Shown: positions 1 to 13,800 of the stretch, piece after piece | Numbering within the stretch: the stretch's first letter is position 1 | Layout: each line of letters begins with the position of its first letter | Assembly: GCA_963971305.1 (NCBI GenBank) | Contig: OZ020306.1 | Location: forward strand, 56,952,686 to 57,016,685 | Direction of reading: 5' to 3' | DNA: 64,000 nucleotides | Source: Arcuatula senhousia | Lineage: Eukaryota > Mollusca > Bivalvia > Mytilida > Mytilidae | Translations under genes and position numbers: made by a program | The notes under the pieces: model-generated | What the model was told of the DNA's origin: nothing | Database searches by the model: none | What the model saw: only the letters and a program-made list of their open reading frames with translations

Positions 1-154
1 TTGCACTGCTAAATCTAGCTTCCCCATAGGGTAGTGCACGGACTTCACGGTGACAGATACTTTGATCTCTTTAAAGACCCGTCAATGCATTTATCAGTAG
101 AAGGTCAAATATACGTGTGGACAGAGAGCTTTTCTTTTATATGTAATAGTTATA

Positions 155-245
155 CCATGAGGTAAAGGTGTTTCTGGATAAGAAATCCCGAGGTCCAGAG
201 GTTCGAGGGTTTCTTAACCAGAAACACCATATACCGAAGAGTATA
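155..245. repeat. short palindromic repeat
   Basis: GGTGTTTCTGG and CCAGAAACACC (167-228) form a stem of about 19 bp around CCCGAGGTCCAGAGG; the outer TATAC / GTATA also pair. Looks like a mini foldback MITE. Confidence 0.5.
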
Positions 246-744
246 ACTAACTTACACACCAGTAAACTTACAACAAAACTAGATTACAAATTTTTTATAT
301 AAAGCAATAAAATTTGGCTTCAATTATAAAACTGAGTTAGTAAACATATTTCTGAATTTTCTTCCCCACACAGGGGCCTCTTTAATTCAAGATATTAAGC
401 AAGTGAGATGATTTTAGGATTAAAACAGATTAATTAACTTGTTCAACAGATTAATTACTTTAATTACTTTACAAATAACTGATGATTTTGTATCATGCTA
501 ATATAAAACAGTGAACACTTCTAAACTGAATATCTTTGAGATTCATTCATTTTTTATCTGACCATCAGGAAAGACGGGTGTTCTTTGGCTGCTGTCCCTT
601 TGAATATCATTAATTTCTGAGAGCAGGTTATTTTAGTTGAAGAAATTGCGTATTTGAAGAAAATTTATTTCATTTTAATTTGATATTTTGTATTTTGATA
701 TGCAGTACGATGTCCATTAGCGTGGTGTTCGAATAAGAGTCTTT

Positions 745-1140
745 CTCTCATCTACTTCCTGTTTGTCGACTTACTTTTTTTTGTATAAATGGTCATTTTC
801 TTAATAGTTTTAACAGCAACCTCTCATTACATCCTTTTGATATTTGATAATCAGCATGGGTCCCATGCCATTGCATTTATTACAGGTCTATTGTCTACCT
901 ACTTCCTGTTTAATGAAATCCAACTATTTCTATCTTTGATCCATTTTTATGCCCCATCTACGAAAGTTATTTGGGCATATAGTCGTCGGATACGTTTGTT
1001 CGTCCGTCGGTCTGTCTCTTATGTTGCGAAATATGTGTGTTATGTCTTTTGGGAACATTCTTGCTTTGTTTATTATTAGTATTTATTTTCATTGTTTTAT
1101 GTTTTGTTTTATTTTGTCTGTTCTTGTTCTACTTTTAAAT
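745..1140 (-). repeat. dispersed repeat fragments
   Basis: Reverse-strand family H-like pieces (ACAGGAAGTAGGTAGACAAT) followed by TTTATGCCCCATCTACGAAA, CGTCCGTCGGTCTGTC and TTATGTCTTTTGGGA. The second part recurs at 60,485-60,600. The 96-codon ORF here is not supported as a gene. Confidence 0.5.
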
Positions 1141-1689
1141 TAGAATTGATTTTAAACCTTATAAAGTGAACTGTTTTCATTTCCTTTTCAGATGCCCTGG
1201 GCTGGCTATTACACGTTTGGTTCTAAGAACAATAGGCTTAATTCACAATGGCAAAAACAGGAGTTTCCAGATAGCTTGTGAACACACACCTCATGTTCAT
1301 TAAACAAAAGACCTTCTTACACAAAGAAAGTTCCTGAAAATGAAAGTTCGACTTTAAACAATAGAACTGGGGTGAAAGCTTTTAATCCTACACCTTAACA
1401 TGTTTCTATCTTTCTTTCATATCTTTACCATTAAGGGTAATGGAAAACCTTTTTCAATTTCTAGATTTGAAACAAGGGAATTCAGATATGATATGTATTG
1501 ATAATTGATTATGTTTGGTGCAATTGTTTTCTGTCTAAATTTCAAATAAGTATTTTCCCTTGGTAAACAGCTGTCAAATAGACTATAGGTACAAATAAAT
1601 CAAAATGAATCTGCAAGTTTTGGCATTTCATTTAGGTTTTTTAAGATAAATGTACTGAGTGAATATATGCAATAAAGCAATAACTAGAA

Positions 1690-2105
1690 AATATGTATGT
1701 AAGCCACAGGATGGCCCTCCCGTTCTTGAAATATCATTCATCCTCAATGTTTATTACCTTGGATATGGACCATTACCAAGAAATTAATCAAAAGTGTTCA
1801 TGGGTAAAATATAGGCTGCAGTGACCTAAGTGCCATGTTACTAAGACTCATCTAGTAGCAAAATATCATTGACCCCTAACATGTAGTACATGTATTCAAG
1901 ATAATATGAACCTTAACCAAGAACTTAACCGAAGTCATTCATGTGTGAAATATAGGTCACAGTGACCTAATTTCTATTGGCTGGTGTAGCCCTACCCAAG
2001 ACCTATCTGGTGGTGAAATATCATTGACCCCAAACATACCAAAATCTTAACAAAAGTGTTACAGAAGTACAGACATAGGGACATACAGACGTACAAGGGT
2101 AAAAC
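1690..2105 (+). repeat. truncated tandem repeat
   Basis: Two or three units of about 165 bp sharing GAAATATCATTGACCCC, AAATATAGG and CAGTGACCTAA, ending in a CAGACATAGGGACATACAGA run. Looks like another pearl-like core without clear ends. Confidence 0.55.
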
Positions 2106-2137
2106 TTTATGGCGGATCCATATACATGGTCAGGCCA

Positions 2138-3800
2138 TAAAAATCTGTCAGTCAAAAAAGGCCAGATTTCATTAAACAGGAAGAAGATGAGCAACAAACC
2201 CCAAATCCAATCCCATGTTAGGAGAACAATAAAAAGCTTCGCCGAGCGCAGCATGATACAACCGCAACATGTTGAACCCTGTACATTTTAGGCCCAATAT
2301 GGATAGTCTATTGCTCTGGACACATGCAGCCCATGGTGGACTGACAAAGGTTTTTGACACATGCTGCTCTGGTGGACTTTCGACCCAGGGGGTAAAAATA
2401 TAAATTTTCAATTTTGTATTCTACTCTTGCAAAAAAATTGTCAAAATCGGACAAGAATTTAAAAAAAATCAATTTCGGCCCCTTTTGGTCCCTAATTATG
2501 TAACAGGTGAAAAAGGGGTGGGGTTGCAAAAATAATTTCTCAAATTTGGATTCACTACTTGACAAAAATAAATTTGCAAAAAAAAATTTCAAAAACAAAC
2601 CAGAAATAAAAAAGTTTTGATTATGGCCCCTTTTGGCCCCTAATTACAAAACAAGTGAAAAAGGGGATGGTCACAAAAATTGATTCTCAAATTTGGATTC
2701 ACTACCTGACAAGAATAAACTTGCAAAAATTTTTTTTTAAATCGGACCACAAATAAAAAAGTTTCAATTTTGGCCCCATTTGGCCCCTAATTACGTAATA
2801 GGGGAAAAAGGGGGGGGTCGCAAAAATTAATTCTTGATTGTGTAAATGAGCTGAACATTTAAGCAAGCAACACCTTCTCTCTACCTGCTATAGTTTTCAT
2901 TTCATAGGCCAAAAACATGAAAAAACATTATTTTAGGGGCTGTAGCCCCTATAAGGGGTCATCTGACAACTTCGTCCGTACAGAGTTTTTTGTAGAGCTA
3001 AATGAGCTGAACAATTAAGCAAGCAACAGCTTTTTGCTATCTGCAATAATTTTCATACTATAGGGCAAAAACATGAAAAAATGCTATTTTTCACCTTTAA
3101 GGGGCCATAACCCCTATAAGGTGTCTTCTGACAACTTCGACAAAATGGAGACTTATGTAGAACTTTTGATCCTGAAGCAGTAGGGTGGCATCAGATTTCA
3201 TCTATCCCTTATACTTTTTGAATTACAAGCCAAAAACAGTAGTCTGACCCCCCTGGTCTATTTTTAGCCATGGCGGCCATGTTTTTTGACGAATCAGAAA
3301 TTGAAACATTACTATAGTGCAGGACACCCTAATGATCAATCATACCAAGTTTCATTGAATTCTGTTCTGTAGTTTCAGAGGAGAAGATTTTGAAAAAGTT
3401 AATGTAAGAACTAACAAAAAAGTTACAATTTTGGCCCCTTTTGGCCCTCAATTTCCAAATGAAAAAAGGGGGGACTCCCAAAATCAATCCCATCCATCTT
3501 TTAATGGTAAGAAATATCATTGTCAAATTTCATTGCATTTGGATGACTAGAACTAAAGTTATTGCGTATACACTAAAGTTAACAGACGACGACGACGACA
3601 GCATTATACCATTATACGTCCGCAATTTTTTCGCGGTCGTATAAAAACCCTGATGCTGTTTACCAAATATCAAGTGGCTATGATGAGTAGTTGCTGAGAA
3701 AACTGTTACTAAAATTTCTTCCCCACCCACCATCTGCCCACCTGCGGACATTCAACATTCTATAACCTGGATTTTTCACTCCATGAAATCTGGCAAAAAA
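2138..3800 (+). mobile_element. family H element split by a family E insertion
   Basis: Left part 2138-2227 (AAATCTGTCAGTCAAAAAAG, AACAGGAAGAAGATGAG) and right part 3648-3800 (CCTGATGCTGTTTACCAAAT, ATGAAATCTGGC) together match the intact copy at 4655-4887. Confidence 0.75.
2228..3647 (+). mobile_element. family E pearl-like element nested in family H
   Basis: 5' AATAAAAAGCTTCGCCGAGC (hairpin with one mismatch). The core has GGCCCCTTTTGGCCCCTAAT units, then two units of the family A type (CAAGCAACAGCTT; CCCCTATAAGG). GAC run at 3,585-3,600, 3' hairpin around CCGCAATTTTTTCGCGG, then TCGTATAAAA. The flanking family H sequence resumes on each side. Confidence 0.75.
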
Positions 3801-4654
3801 ATATCAAAATAACTTTAAATATGGTGGAGTTGATACAGCAATGTCTTCATGTTAAAAGAATATCATTATATTAAAATAATTTTATTGCTAAAATGAATGT
3901 AACTATATGATTGACAATGAACAACAATTAAAATCTAATAAATAAATAACAACTGATCACAGATACTAATGTGAAGTGATAACAACATAAAATATGTGCG
4001 TTCATATGTGAAAAAATGGATGACACTTTGGGTATTATAGTGATGTCAAATGAAAATTTAATGATTTTTTTTTATTAAAATAAGAATGAAAGAGCAAATT
4101 TGAAATCCTACAAATAATGCGAGCATTTTGATACTTCTCTATAAAAAAAAATGGTTCTTGTTTTTTAATACTTAAAATAAAATTAAGCTGTTGTCAAAAT
4201 ACAAATTAATTTATTAATTCATAATTATATCCATAAATCCTGTATCAATGTGCTTTTAAGTGTAGCTATCTTACAAATTATATGTTTATAATATATTTAT
4301 ACTTATATAAATAGGCAAAGTACTAGCTTATCTTTTTGGGTATTTTACTTTTGACAGATTTTGAATGAACATGTTCAAGTTGGAAAAAGATATAATTTGA
4401 AAGTAAAAATACAGAGGCATTCAGGACATTGCATGTTTACATATTCTAAATGACTTTAACGAATCTTTGTCTTAAAAATCTTAGGTTGCAAGAAAACTTT
4501 TATACATCTAGATTCATGTGAATTCACCATACATTACGAAAAAGATCTTCTAGAACACATAACCATCAGACATCTACATTATATATTGACATATACTTGC
4601 ATATGAAAAGGAGTAAAATATTTTCATGTCTCTAAAATTTGTCACCATATGAAA
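3801..4654. other. AT-rich intergenic stretch, nothing recognised
   Basis: Only AT-rich sequence with scattered homopolymer runs; no exon-like, repeat-terminus or RNA signal found. The same holds for 1150-1690, 4890-6490 and 6710-7555. Confidence 0.5.
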
Positions 4655-4887
4655 CAAAATCTGTCAAAGTCAAAAATGGCCGGATTTCGTTAAACAGGAA
4701 GTAGGTGAGCGACATACCTGAAATCGTATCACACTTTATGGGACCCCATCCTGATGCTGTATACCAAATAGCAAGTGGCTGTGATTAGTAGTTGCTGAGA
4801 AAACTGTTACGAAAATTTCTTCCCTGCCCACCCTACATTCACCATTTTATAACCCAGATTTTTCACTCAGTGAAATCCGGCAAAAAA
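4655..4887 (+). mobile_element. family H short element, intact copy
   Basis: Ends ATGGCCGGATTTC and GAAATCCGGC are complementary. Contains ACAGGAAGTAGGTGAGCGAC and GCAAGTGGCTGTGATTAGTA. About 230 bp, no tandem units. Confidence 0.72.
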
Positions 4888-5773
4888 TATAAGCAAAAGA
4901 TATAATGCCAAAGATGAACAGACCCTAACACTATGTGCTCCTCTTACTTTTATAGATGGGTCAAAAAAAGTATAACCTTATATAGTACTTGATAAATTAT
5001 AACGCATCAATGACTTAAACTGGATTAAAATTAAAAACGAAAGAACATGGAATATGTGCCAAAAAGACACGATCAACATAATGTTTAAATAAAATTTCTA
5101 ATTTAAACATTCCACAATTTTTCTTATTATTGCCATTTTTAAATAAAGGTTTGAAAAAAAAACACAGATAGTTGAAATTATTACCTGTATATATATAATT
5201 AATCTTAATTTTGTATCTATTTCTTTAAGCACCATATGCAAACTATGAAATTACAAATCTAACGATACGTTGTTTTATGTGTAATCCATGAAAATTTATC
5301 TCAACAAAAATAAATGAATCCACAGTAATAAAAATAAGTACATGTAGCATAACACCATTACTTTTATATAAAAGATACGAAAATCGAAATTAAAGTAATG
5401 AGCTTTTTTCAAGACTTGTTTTTCAACAATATTTCAATGCATTTATGCTTTCATTTAAAGTTCACATCATGTATACAGGCATAAAATTACTAGTGTAAAA
5501 TGTATTTAGAAATTACAATAAATGGGCAGTTCTATGTTAATTGCTGCCTTTTTTATGGAAGCACCACTAAAATTGTCTTCTTGAACTTTTCATAATCAAT
5601 AATGACTGAAAAGATTTTAATGTCTCAAATATTCATGATCACAGGAATGTGAACCGATAAGATACTGAAGGCTGTTCCATTTTAATTGACATGGGACAGG
5701 GGTGTTGTTTTGAATGCCCAATCTACTAAAGCATTGCAAGATGGGGTATTATGCCTTTTGGACATATTCTTGT

Positions 5774-5804
5774 ATTTTTTTTTTTTTTTTTGGGGGGGGG
5801 GGGG
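5774..5804 (+). repeat. poly-T / poly-G low-complexity run
   Basis: A T run followed by a G run; likely slippage-prone. The surrounding 4.9-6.5 kb is AT-rich with nothing else recognised. Confidence 0.9.
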
Positions 5805-6494
5805 TTAAAATGCATTTTGTTGCAGGTGTCTAATGATTTTTTTATATTAAGGGGGTTTTGAACAAAGCGCATTCCCCCCTCCCATGTAAATTGTAATGGA
5901 ACAGCTCTGGCCAATTCACTCAAGGAAGTGATATTTATCTGATATTAAACTATATTATAAAATCTTTTTTTAAAAAGGTGGCAATGAATCAAAAACCTCA
6001 TAAAATCTTGTAACCTTCCTGACATCTTACCAAGTCACTACAATCTTTTTGAACAAAAACAATTTCAAAACACAATATAAGATAACATCACCTTGAAAAG
6101 ATGCAACCTGAACAAAAAACAAATATGATTCTTTTGTAGTGGAAATAAAAATACCCACATTTCACTTCAAATACATTTGTACATATCAATGCATATAATA
6201 TATCAATTTTTATAAGTGAAGAAAATTTTGCATAATTTATAATACTAGTGTTCATATGATGTGATGTGTTAAAACTGTAAAATCTGAATATGTAGCATAT
6301 ACATGTAGTTTCTCCAATTACAATTTAAAATATACATGTATGTGTTGTACAATGTCAAAATGCATAGTCTGTAAATGCTATCTGTTGCTAAATAAATATA
6401 CCAAGGTTACTTTTTATTTATACATGTTTCTAGTGGCAGTAACAATGTGATTACTATAATGATAAAATATAAATTTGGCATTGTGATATGCAAA

Positions 6495-6705
6495 ATACTG
6501 TGGATTCATTTATTTTTGTTGGGTACCAATTTCGTTGTTTAGGGAAAAGGGACAATTTCGTAGAATCTTAAATTCGTGGTTCTGAAGTCGGCAGCAATAA
6601 GATATATGTTAAATTTCCTTTTCGTGGGTAATTGAATTTTGTGGGTCAAGAACACCAACAAAAATTAGGAAAATTAGTACCCACATGATGAAACCACAGT
6701 ACATG
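6495..6705. mobile_element. MITE, ACTGTGGATTCATTTATTTT family, copy 1
   Basis: Starts ACTGTGGATTCATTTATTTT and ends TGATGAAACCACAGTA; repeated TTCGTGG and GTGGGT motifs inside. Related sequence recurs at 15,776, 20,935 and 36,897. Confidence 0.75.
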
Positions 6706-7558
6706 CAAAAAAATTAAGTACTATGCATCAATTAAAAACATACTTTTCATTTTATGAATTGAATATAAGAAATAACATTACGGGTATATAAATGTAGTAC
6801 ATTATCTAATAGTACTAACTGCATAAAACAATTTCATTTCCTAATTCATGAAATGTGCAAAAATCATTTTAAATACAAAAGAAAATTCAACATTTCATTT
6901 AACATATATCTACTATATCTATGACTCAAATAGCCTTATGTATTTTAAAGATTTAAACATCTAAATGATTATAGAAATGTTTAGCAATCTTTTAAACATT
7001 AGCCCTAATAATGATGCTCATGAAACAAAAATAAATAAAGAAATATATTTCAACTCAAGATTTACTTCATGGACTGAGAACTGACAAAGGCAAACTTCCC
7101 TCCTAACTTGATGAGAAGAAATGGTTTGATCAACTATGCATAATTTCAACATATCATATTTGAGCATCTATCCCTATCTAGTGATTTTTCTCTTATGAAT
7201 GGATCATCAAAGGAAGATAATGTAATTATAAGTTGCATACTTGTCATTTTTGTCACCAACTCTTTGTTTCATCTATAATAATTAATGATATGCATTTGTC
7301 TGATTTTTAGGTCAAACAGACTTTAACCAAGGGAGATAATATGATCTTTGATGTTAAAGCAGACAGTATGAATTCGACTCCACACTTACAATATATCATA
7401 ATTGACAAATGACTTATTTGCATTTTTTTTCATACTATATCTGATTTATCATCATAAAATAACTAAATAATGGAAGATTAATTATTTTTTGTGATAAGGT
7501 CACTTAAATGATGTTTTGTCTGATGTAAATGAACAATTTGTTTTAAGTTAGCTCTACG

Positions 7559-7736
7559 TTGTATTGTCTGATGATACATGCATTATTTATTTAGGTCCCG
7601 CCCTATCAATGGCATCTGATAAAGTTTTATGCTGCCGTAATTGTCTATGTTGTATCATCCGATGACACATGAACTATTTGTTTAGGTCCCGCCCTATCCA
7701 TGGCGTCTGATAAAGTTTCATGCTGCCGTAATTGTC
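7559..7736 (-). repeat. tandem duplication of the CEP89 coding tail
   Basis: Two direct copies of about 89 bp: 7647-7736 (the real end of the gene) and 7559-7646 (past the stop). Both contain GGTCCCGCCCTATC and GCTGCCGTAATTGTCTA. Read in its own frame the downstream copy still encodes RQLRQHKTLSDAIDRAGPK before a stop, but it is offset by one base from the real frame. Confidence 0.85.
7586..7591 (-). promoter_or_regulatory. candidate CEP89 polyadenylation signal
   Basis: AATAAA on the minus strand, 54 nt past the CEP89 stop and inside the downstream tandem copy of the coding tail. Only a motif match; other AT-rich matches follow. Confidence 0.35.
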
Positions 7737-7822
7737 TAACTGTTTTATGGAGGACGTCTTTCATTCGTTCATTTTCTGTGTTTGCAGCCTGCCACATGAC
7801 TTCTAATTCATCTTCTGCTTCA
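7645..7822 (-). CDS. CEP89: CEP89 terminal exon with stop
   Basis: Encodes EAEDELEVMWQAANTENERM, then KDVLHKTVRQLRQHE and a short polar tail ending HVSSDDTT and TAG. Vertebrate CEP89 has GELEVIW at the same place. The last 90 nt are repeated in a tandem copy directly downstream of the stop. Confidence 0.94.
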
Positions 7823-10800
7823 CTGAAATAAACAATCAAATATACAATTACAAAATGCCTCCAAAGTATTAGTAAATGAAATGAAATTTACACTTCTGCT
7901 GAAAATCAAACCAAAAACCTTGATGTTAGCATTTCAACATGTTAGCCACTACACCATTAGTTCCTTCTTTACTCGATGCTTTCCTTAATAGGTGTATTAT
8001 TGGGAAGATGTGGATTGAAGAAAAACATGTGCATTTCATTCAATGTTTGTAAGCAATCACAATAAACATAACAATAAAGAGGTGTGGGAAGCTAGCATTA
8101 GCATACCCGCTGAATTCCTGAACTACCATATACATGATATAGCGGGTTATTTTCGCCATTGTTAAATTTTCGCTTATTTTTGCAGATCAATGACAATCGT
8201 GAAAATAAAACCTGCAAAATTTTAAAGCTTAAGACAGATATTTACTATAGTGTGATTCTTATTCTTTTTTAGGCTTTATAGATCACTATTCTTTCTCTGA
8301 GAAAATTCTTCTAAGCCAATTTACATGTATACTATCAATGATGAACTTTCTTTAATCTGTTTTAGCTTAATTAACGCAATCCACAATTATCTAAGTTAAA
8401 AGGAGTTAGAAGCTTGTTGATCCAAGCCGAATTAAAATCAATAAGTAAAGAACAATAGAAAATTTAAATTGATGATAAGAAAACAATTACATCAATTTAT
8501 TTACTAGAATCAACACGTCAATTATTGTTAAATGACTACAATTTACGCTTTATTTTTCAAAAGAAACAAGACCATCCTCATATATAGTGCTACATGAACG
8601 AATCGCAAAAAAATAACCCGTGAAAATTTTTGATGTACTTTCTGCTCATAAAATCGTGAAAACTTACCCCCGCGAAAATAACCCGCTATACGATATTAAG
8701 CTTACCATTTTTCTACAGATGTGTCTCATTACATTCTATTGCATTGAAGTTTTTATTTTTCTACAGATTTCATTAAATATTTCTTGGCACCCGGCCATTT
8801 TTACTAGCTATAGTTATTTACAAATCTTTTGTTTTTGTAACAAGAGGCTCCCAGGAGCCTGAATCGCTCACCTGGTCTTAATGTCAACCCTTTGAAGACT
8901 TTTGTATAGCTAACTGAGCTGAATGTTTAAGCAATAAAAAGCTTTTCTCTATCTGCAATAGTTTTCATTCCAAAGCAAAAAACACTATTTTTCACCTTTA
9001 AAGAGCCATAACCCCTATAAGGGGTCATCTGACAACTTCGACCCTAAAAGACTTTTGTAGAGCTAATTGAGCTGAACATTTAAGCAAGCAACATCTTTTC
9101 TCTATCTGCAAAAGTTTTCTTTCTTTAGGCCAAAAACACTATTTTTTGCCTTTAAGGGGCCGTAACCACTATAAGGGGTCATCTGGCAACTTTGACCCTA
9201 TGGAAACTTTTGTAGAGCTAAATGAGCTGAACATTTAAGCAAGCAACAGCTTTTCTCTATCTGCAATAGTTTTCATTCCATAGGCCAAAAACATGAAAAA
9301 ATGCTATTTTTCACCTTTAAGGGGCCGTAACTCCCATAAGGGGTCATCTGACAACTTTGACCCTATGGAGGCTTGTGTAGAGCTAAACGAGCTGAACATT
9401 TAAGCAAGCAACAGCTTTTCTCTATCTGCAATAGTTTTCATTCTATAGACCAAAAACTCTTATTTTTTGCCTTTAAGGGGCCATAACCCCTATAAGGGGT
9501 CATCTGACAACTTTGACCCTATGGAGACTTTTGTAGAGCTAAATGAGCTGAACATTTAAGCAAGCAACAGCTTTTCTCTATCTGCAATAGTTTTCATTCC
9601 ATAGGCCAAAAACATGAAAAAATGCTATTTTTCACCTTTAAGGGGCTGTAACTCCCATAAGGGGTAATCTGACAACTTTGACCCTATGGAGGCTTGTGTA
9701 GAGCTAAACGAGCTGAACATTTAAGCAAGCAACAGCTTTTCTCTATCTGCAATAGTTTTCATTCTATAGGCCAAAAACTCTATTTTTTGCCTTAAAGGGG
9801 CCATAACCCCTATAAAGGGTCATCTGACAACTTTGACCCTATGGAGGCTTGCGTATACCTAATTGAGCTAAACATTTAAGCAAGCAACAGCTTCTCTCTA
9901 TCTGCAATAGTTTTCATTCCATAGGCCAAAAACACTATTTTTGCCTTTAAGGGGCCGTAACCCCTATAAGGGGTCATCTGACAACTTTGACCCTATGGAG
10001 GCTTGTGTAGAGTTAAACGAGCTGAACATTTAAGCAAGCAACAGCTTTTCTCTATCTGCAATAGTTTTCATTCCATAGGCCAAAAACTCTATTTTTTGCC
10101 TTTAAAGGGCCGTAACCCCTATAAGGGGTCATCTGACAACTTTGACCCTATTGAGGCTTGTGTAGAGCTAAATGAGCTGAACATTTAAGCAAGCAACAGC
10201 TTTTCTCTATCTGCAATAGTTTTCATTCTATAGGCCAAAAACTCCATTTTTCACCTTTAAGGGGCCGTAACTCCCATAAGGGGTCATCTGATAACTTTGA
10301 CCCTATGGAGACTTTTGTAGAGGTAAATGAGCTGAACATTTAAGCAAGCAACAGCTTTTCTCTATCTGCAAAAGTTTTCATTCCATAGGCCAAAAACATG
10401 AAAAAATGCTATTTTTCACCTTTAAGGGGCCGTAACTCCCATAAGGGGTCATCAATGGAGACTTTAGTAGAGCTTTTGATGCTGAAGCTGTAGCGTGGCA
10501 TCAGATTTCATCTATCTCTTATACTTTTTGATTTACAAGCCAAAAACAGTAGTCTGACCCCCCTGGTCTATTTTTAGCAACGGCAGCCATGTTTTTCGAC
10601 GAATCAAAAATCCCCACATCAGTTCTGTGAAGGATACCCTAAAGTACCACCAGACCAAATTTGGTTTGAATCTGTGCAGCCGTTTCAGAGGAGAAGAAGT
10701 TTGAAAAAAGTTAACGAAGACGACGACTGACGACGACGACGACGACGGACGCCAAGTGATGGCAATAGCTCACATGGCCTTTGGCCAGGTGAGCTAATAA

Positions 10801-13800
10801 AAATGTCTTTTTGTACTTCATTTCAGAATAGTGGTACTTTTTTCAATTGAAAAAAATCATAAAGCATATCAGTTCAGATAAAAATTTAAATGGATCTAAA
10901 TACAAATGACAACAAAGTTCCAGACAATAAATTTTGCTACGCCTAACGCGCGTTTCGTCTATTCAAGACTCATCAGAGGCGCTCTACCAAAAATATTGAA
11001 AATGCCAAACACTATATAAATATGAAGAGCATAGAACAATAAAACCAAAAATACCAAACTGGGGAACCAAATTATTACTAAGATAATCAACCTATGTCTG
11101 GGGTAGGAAGAACCTTAGGGTTTAGACAATTATGAAATTTAGACGGATAATTTAAAGCTTTGATGTTTTCTCCAACTCAAAAGTGTTGGTGCCGGAGGGG
11201 GCTAACCTCGGGGAATTAAAACTCCACCAGCAGTGCTAACCTTCACCTAACTGACCACTTGATCAGTAATTATTGAACATGTGAGATGCATTCAAATTTC
11301 TACCTGAATTGATATAAAACATAAGGTGCTTCATGGCTCACCAACTTCACTGACCTAATATTAAATTTCTTTCTTCTCTTAAGACACCTAATTATCACAC
11401 CTTTTTGTGTCAATTAGATTCAATTGAAAAGGTATCACTTCTCTGAAACTGAGTCTGATGATTTCCTGAAGTAATCTTTCAAACTTACTGTTTTTCTTTT
11501 GAAATGTCATGAACTTTATCTTCTTTGTCTTTGATGATGTTCTGTAAATGTTTGATTCTTCTCTCATATTCTTTCTTCTCACTGTGAAATGTATGGTCCT
11601 GTTCAGCTAGCCTGAAAAAAATGGAATTGTTTTAAAAGACTGGTATAATTTTTTGTTTACTTCAGTACCACTTTTTATAAGAATCATGCAAAGAGCGATT
11701 CATGGGTGGAAAGCCTACACCAATTTATTTTTGATGCGTTACTCCTACTAGCACCCTGCTTTGATCTTTTGTGCTCTTTTTTCAAACTAGCCCTGGTCCT
11801 GAGAGAAAAAAAATATATAGAATGCATTGGGAAAATGTAAGAAAGGGAGATAACTCTTAAAATTGTCAATAATTTCAATAGAAACTATTGTAACAAAATG
11901 GCAAGATTTCTCCCAGGACCAGGCAGTTATGAGTAAATTGTTATTCATTTCTTATTTTATATACTTTGAACTATCTTTCGTTAAAAATAAACCACTGTAG
12001 CCTTTTTATTGATGAATCACTTTTCTTCAAATTTGTATGATTCTTAGTTGGACCCCTACTTAACTTTTTTAAAAGTTTTTTATTCTTATATAGTGAGAGG
12101 AATTGAAGTGTATGCTATTGAAAAGTTTTAACTGTTCAACTGACGCCAGAGTGAACTAAAGTGCTTTGGAGATTAAGCAGCAACGCATGGTAAAGTACAA
12201 CAACATATCATCCCATCAATCTGGCAAATAAATGATAAATCCCCGGATAATTTCCGCATATAGTCTACTGAAGACAAAACTGGGTTCTGTCCATATTTTA
12301 CTAAGGGCAAAAAAGGGGAGGGGGTCCAGTTTTCTGATAATCTGTAAATAACAAGATTTCTCAAGGAAAAGGGTTCAAACCTCAGGAATCCACCCTCTTT
12401 TTTTCTTTACACCACAAAATCCTTATCTAAGTCTGAGTTACCTTCCCGATACTGTGTTTATTCTGGCTGCAGCCCTCATCTTATATAGCTGTAAAATACC
12501 AGTAAAACGAGGGTAAATAGACAATATCATTTATCAGTGCAAGCTTAAGGTAAATTTGTTTAGTTATTGTCAATGTAAATTGTGATCTAATTGTAAATTT
12601 GCACAATGACTCTTTAAAACATTTTCTTATTCTAAAATTATGTGCACTTTATTATATCAACAAAAACAAATTTGAAAGAGTAACACTTGTCATGATGTAT
12701 AAACCTGTTCCTTAAGAAAATGTTCTATAGCAATGAGTCAAACAAATGTTTTTGAGTCAACTATATTTATCAAAAATTGGTGCAGAGTTCAAATACAACA
12801 TTGTTACCTTGAGTTTTTCTTCCAGTTTAGCCCTCATCATATTGTCTTGTAAGTACTTGTTCACAGCCTTCTTTGTCTCCATTTCATTCTCCTTGGCCTA
12901 AAATATGATGATAGAAAAGAAATAAATAACACCTCAATTTAAGCCCAATGGCAATATAATTAAAGCCCAATGACAATATAAAATATAATTAAATCCCAAT
13001 GACAATATTTTGTAAATACTACTGAAAACCTGGAAATGTTTGCGAAAATGAAATAAACTAGAACGGCAGTCTTCCACAGAAGATGTATGTCGCCTGCATC
13101 TTCAAATATTCAGTAAACAGGAATTAGATAAGTTAGGCAATAAAATCGCTTTAAACAATAAAGTACTATAGGAGGTAGCTACATGCCAAATATCATGTTG
13201 TTGACAGGAAAACTGTGACAGAAATTTTTGTGATGCCCCAGGACTACGCCATATGTCGCTTTGTAACACATTGCAGGGGACATAAAAATGACATGGGCAA
13301 ATTGTAAACCATAGAAATGTATTTTCCTTGCTAATGGAGGCAAAATACCGTATAGCGGGTAATTTTTGCGGCCTGCAAATTTCACGATTTCATACCAAAT
13401 GACCTAGTTGTTATTTACGTGGACATTTATTTTCGCGATTTCACTATATTTCTCAATACAAATTAATATTGATTCTATATTAAGCGAGTTCAATATTTCG
13501 CAATAGAATAATGGTCGCGAATATAGCGAAAATTAGAACCTCGCCAAAATTTCCCGCTAAACCCTATTAAGTTGGGGAATATTTTCATGTCCTTTGTAAA
13601 AAAAGTAATGACCAATATTTTTTAAACAATAGGAAGTACCAGTGAGCTACATGCATGAAAATGCTAAGCAACATAATGTTTCTTTATTGACAAATACCTT
13701 TAAAATGTAATTCTTAAAATGTACAAAATGTTCAGCGTTCATTAAATAAACTTTTTACCAAATTCAAATTATTATCTACATGACCTACATGACCTATGCA

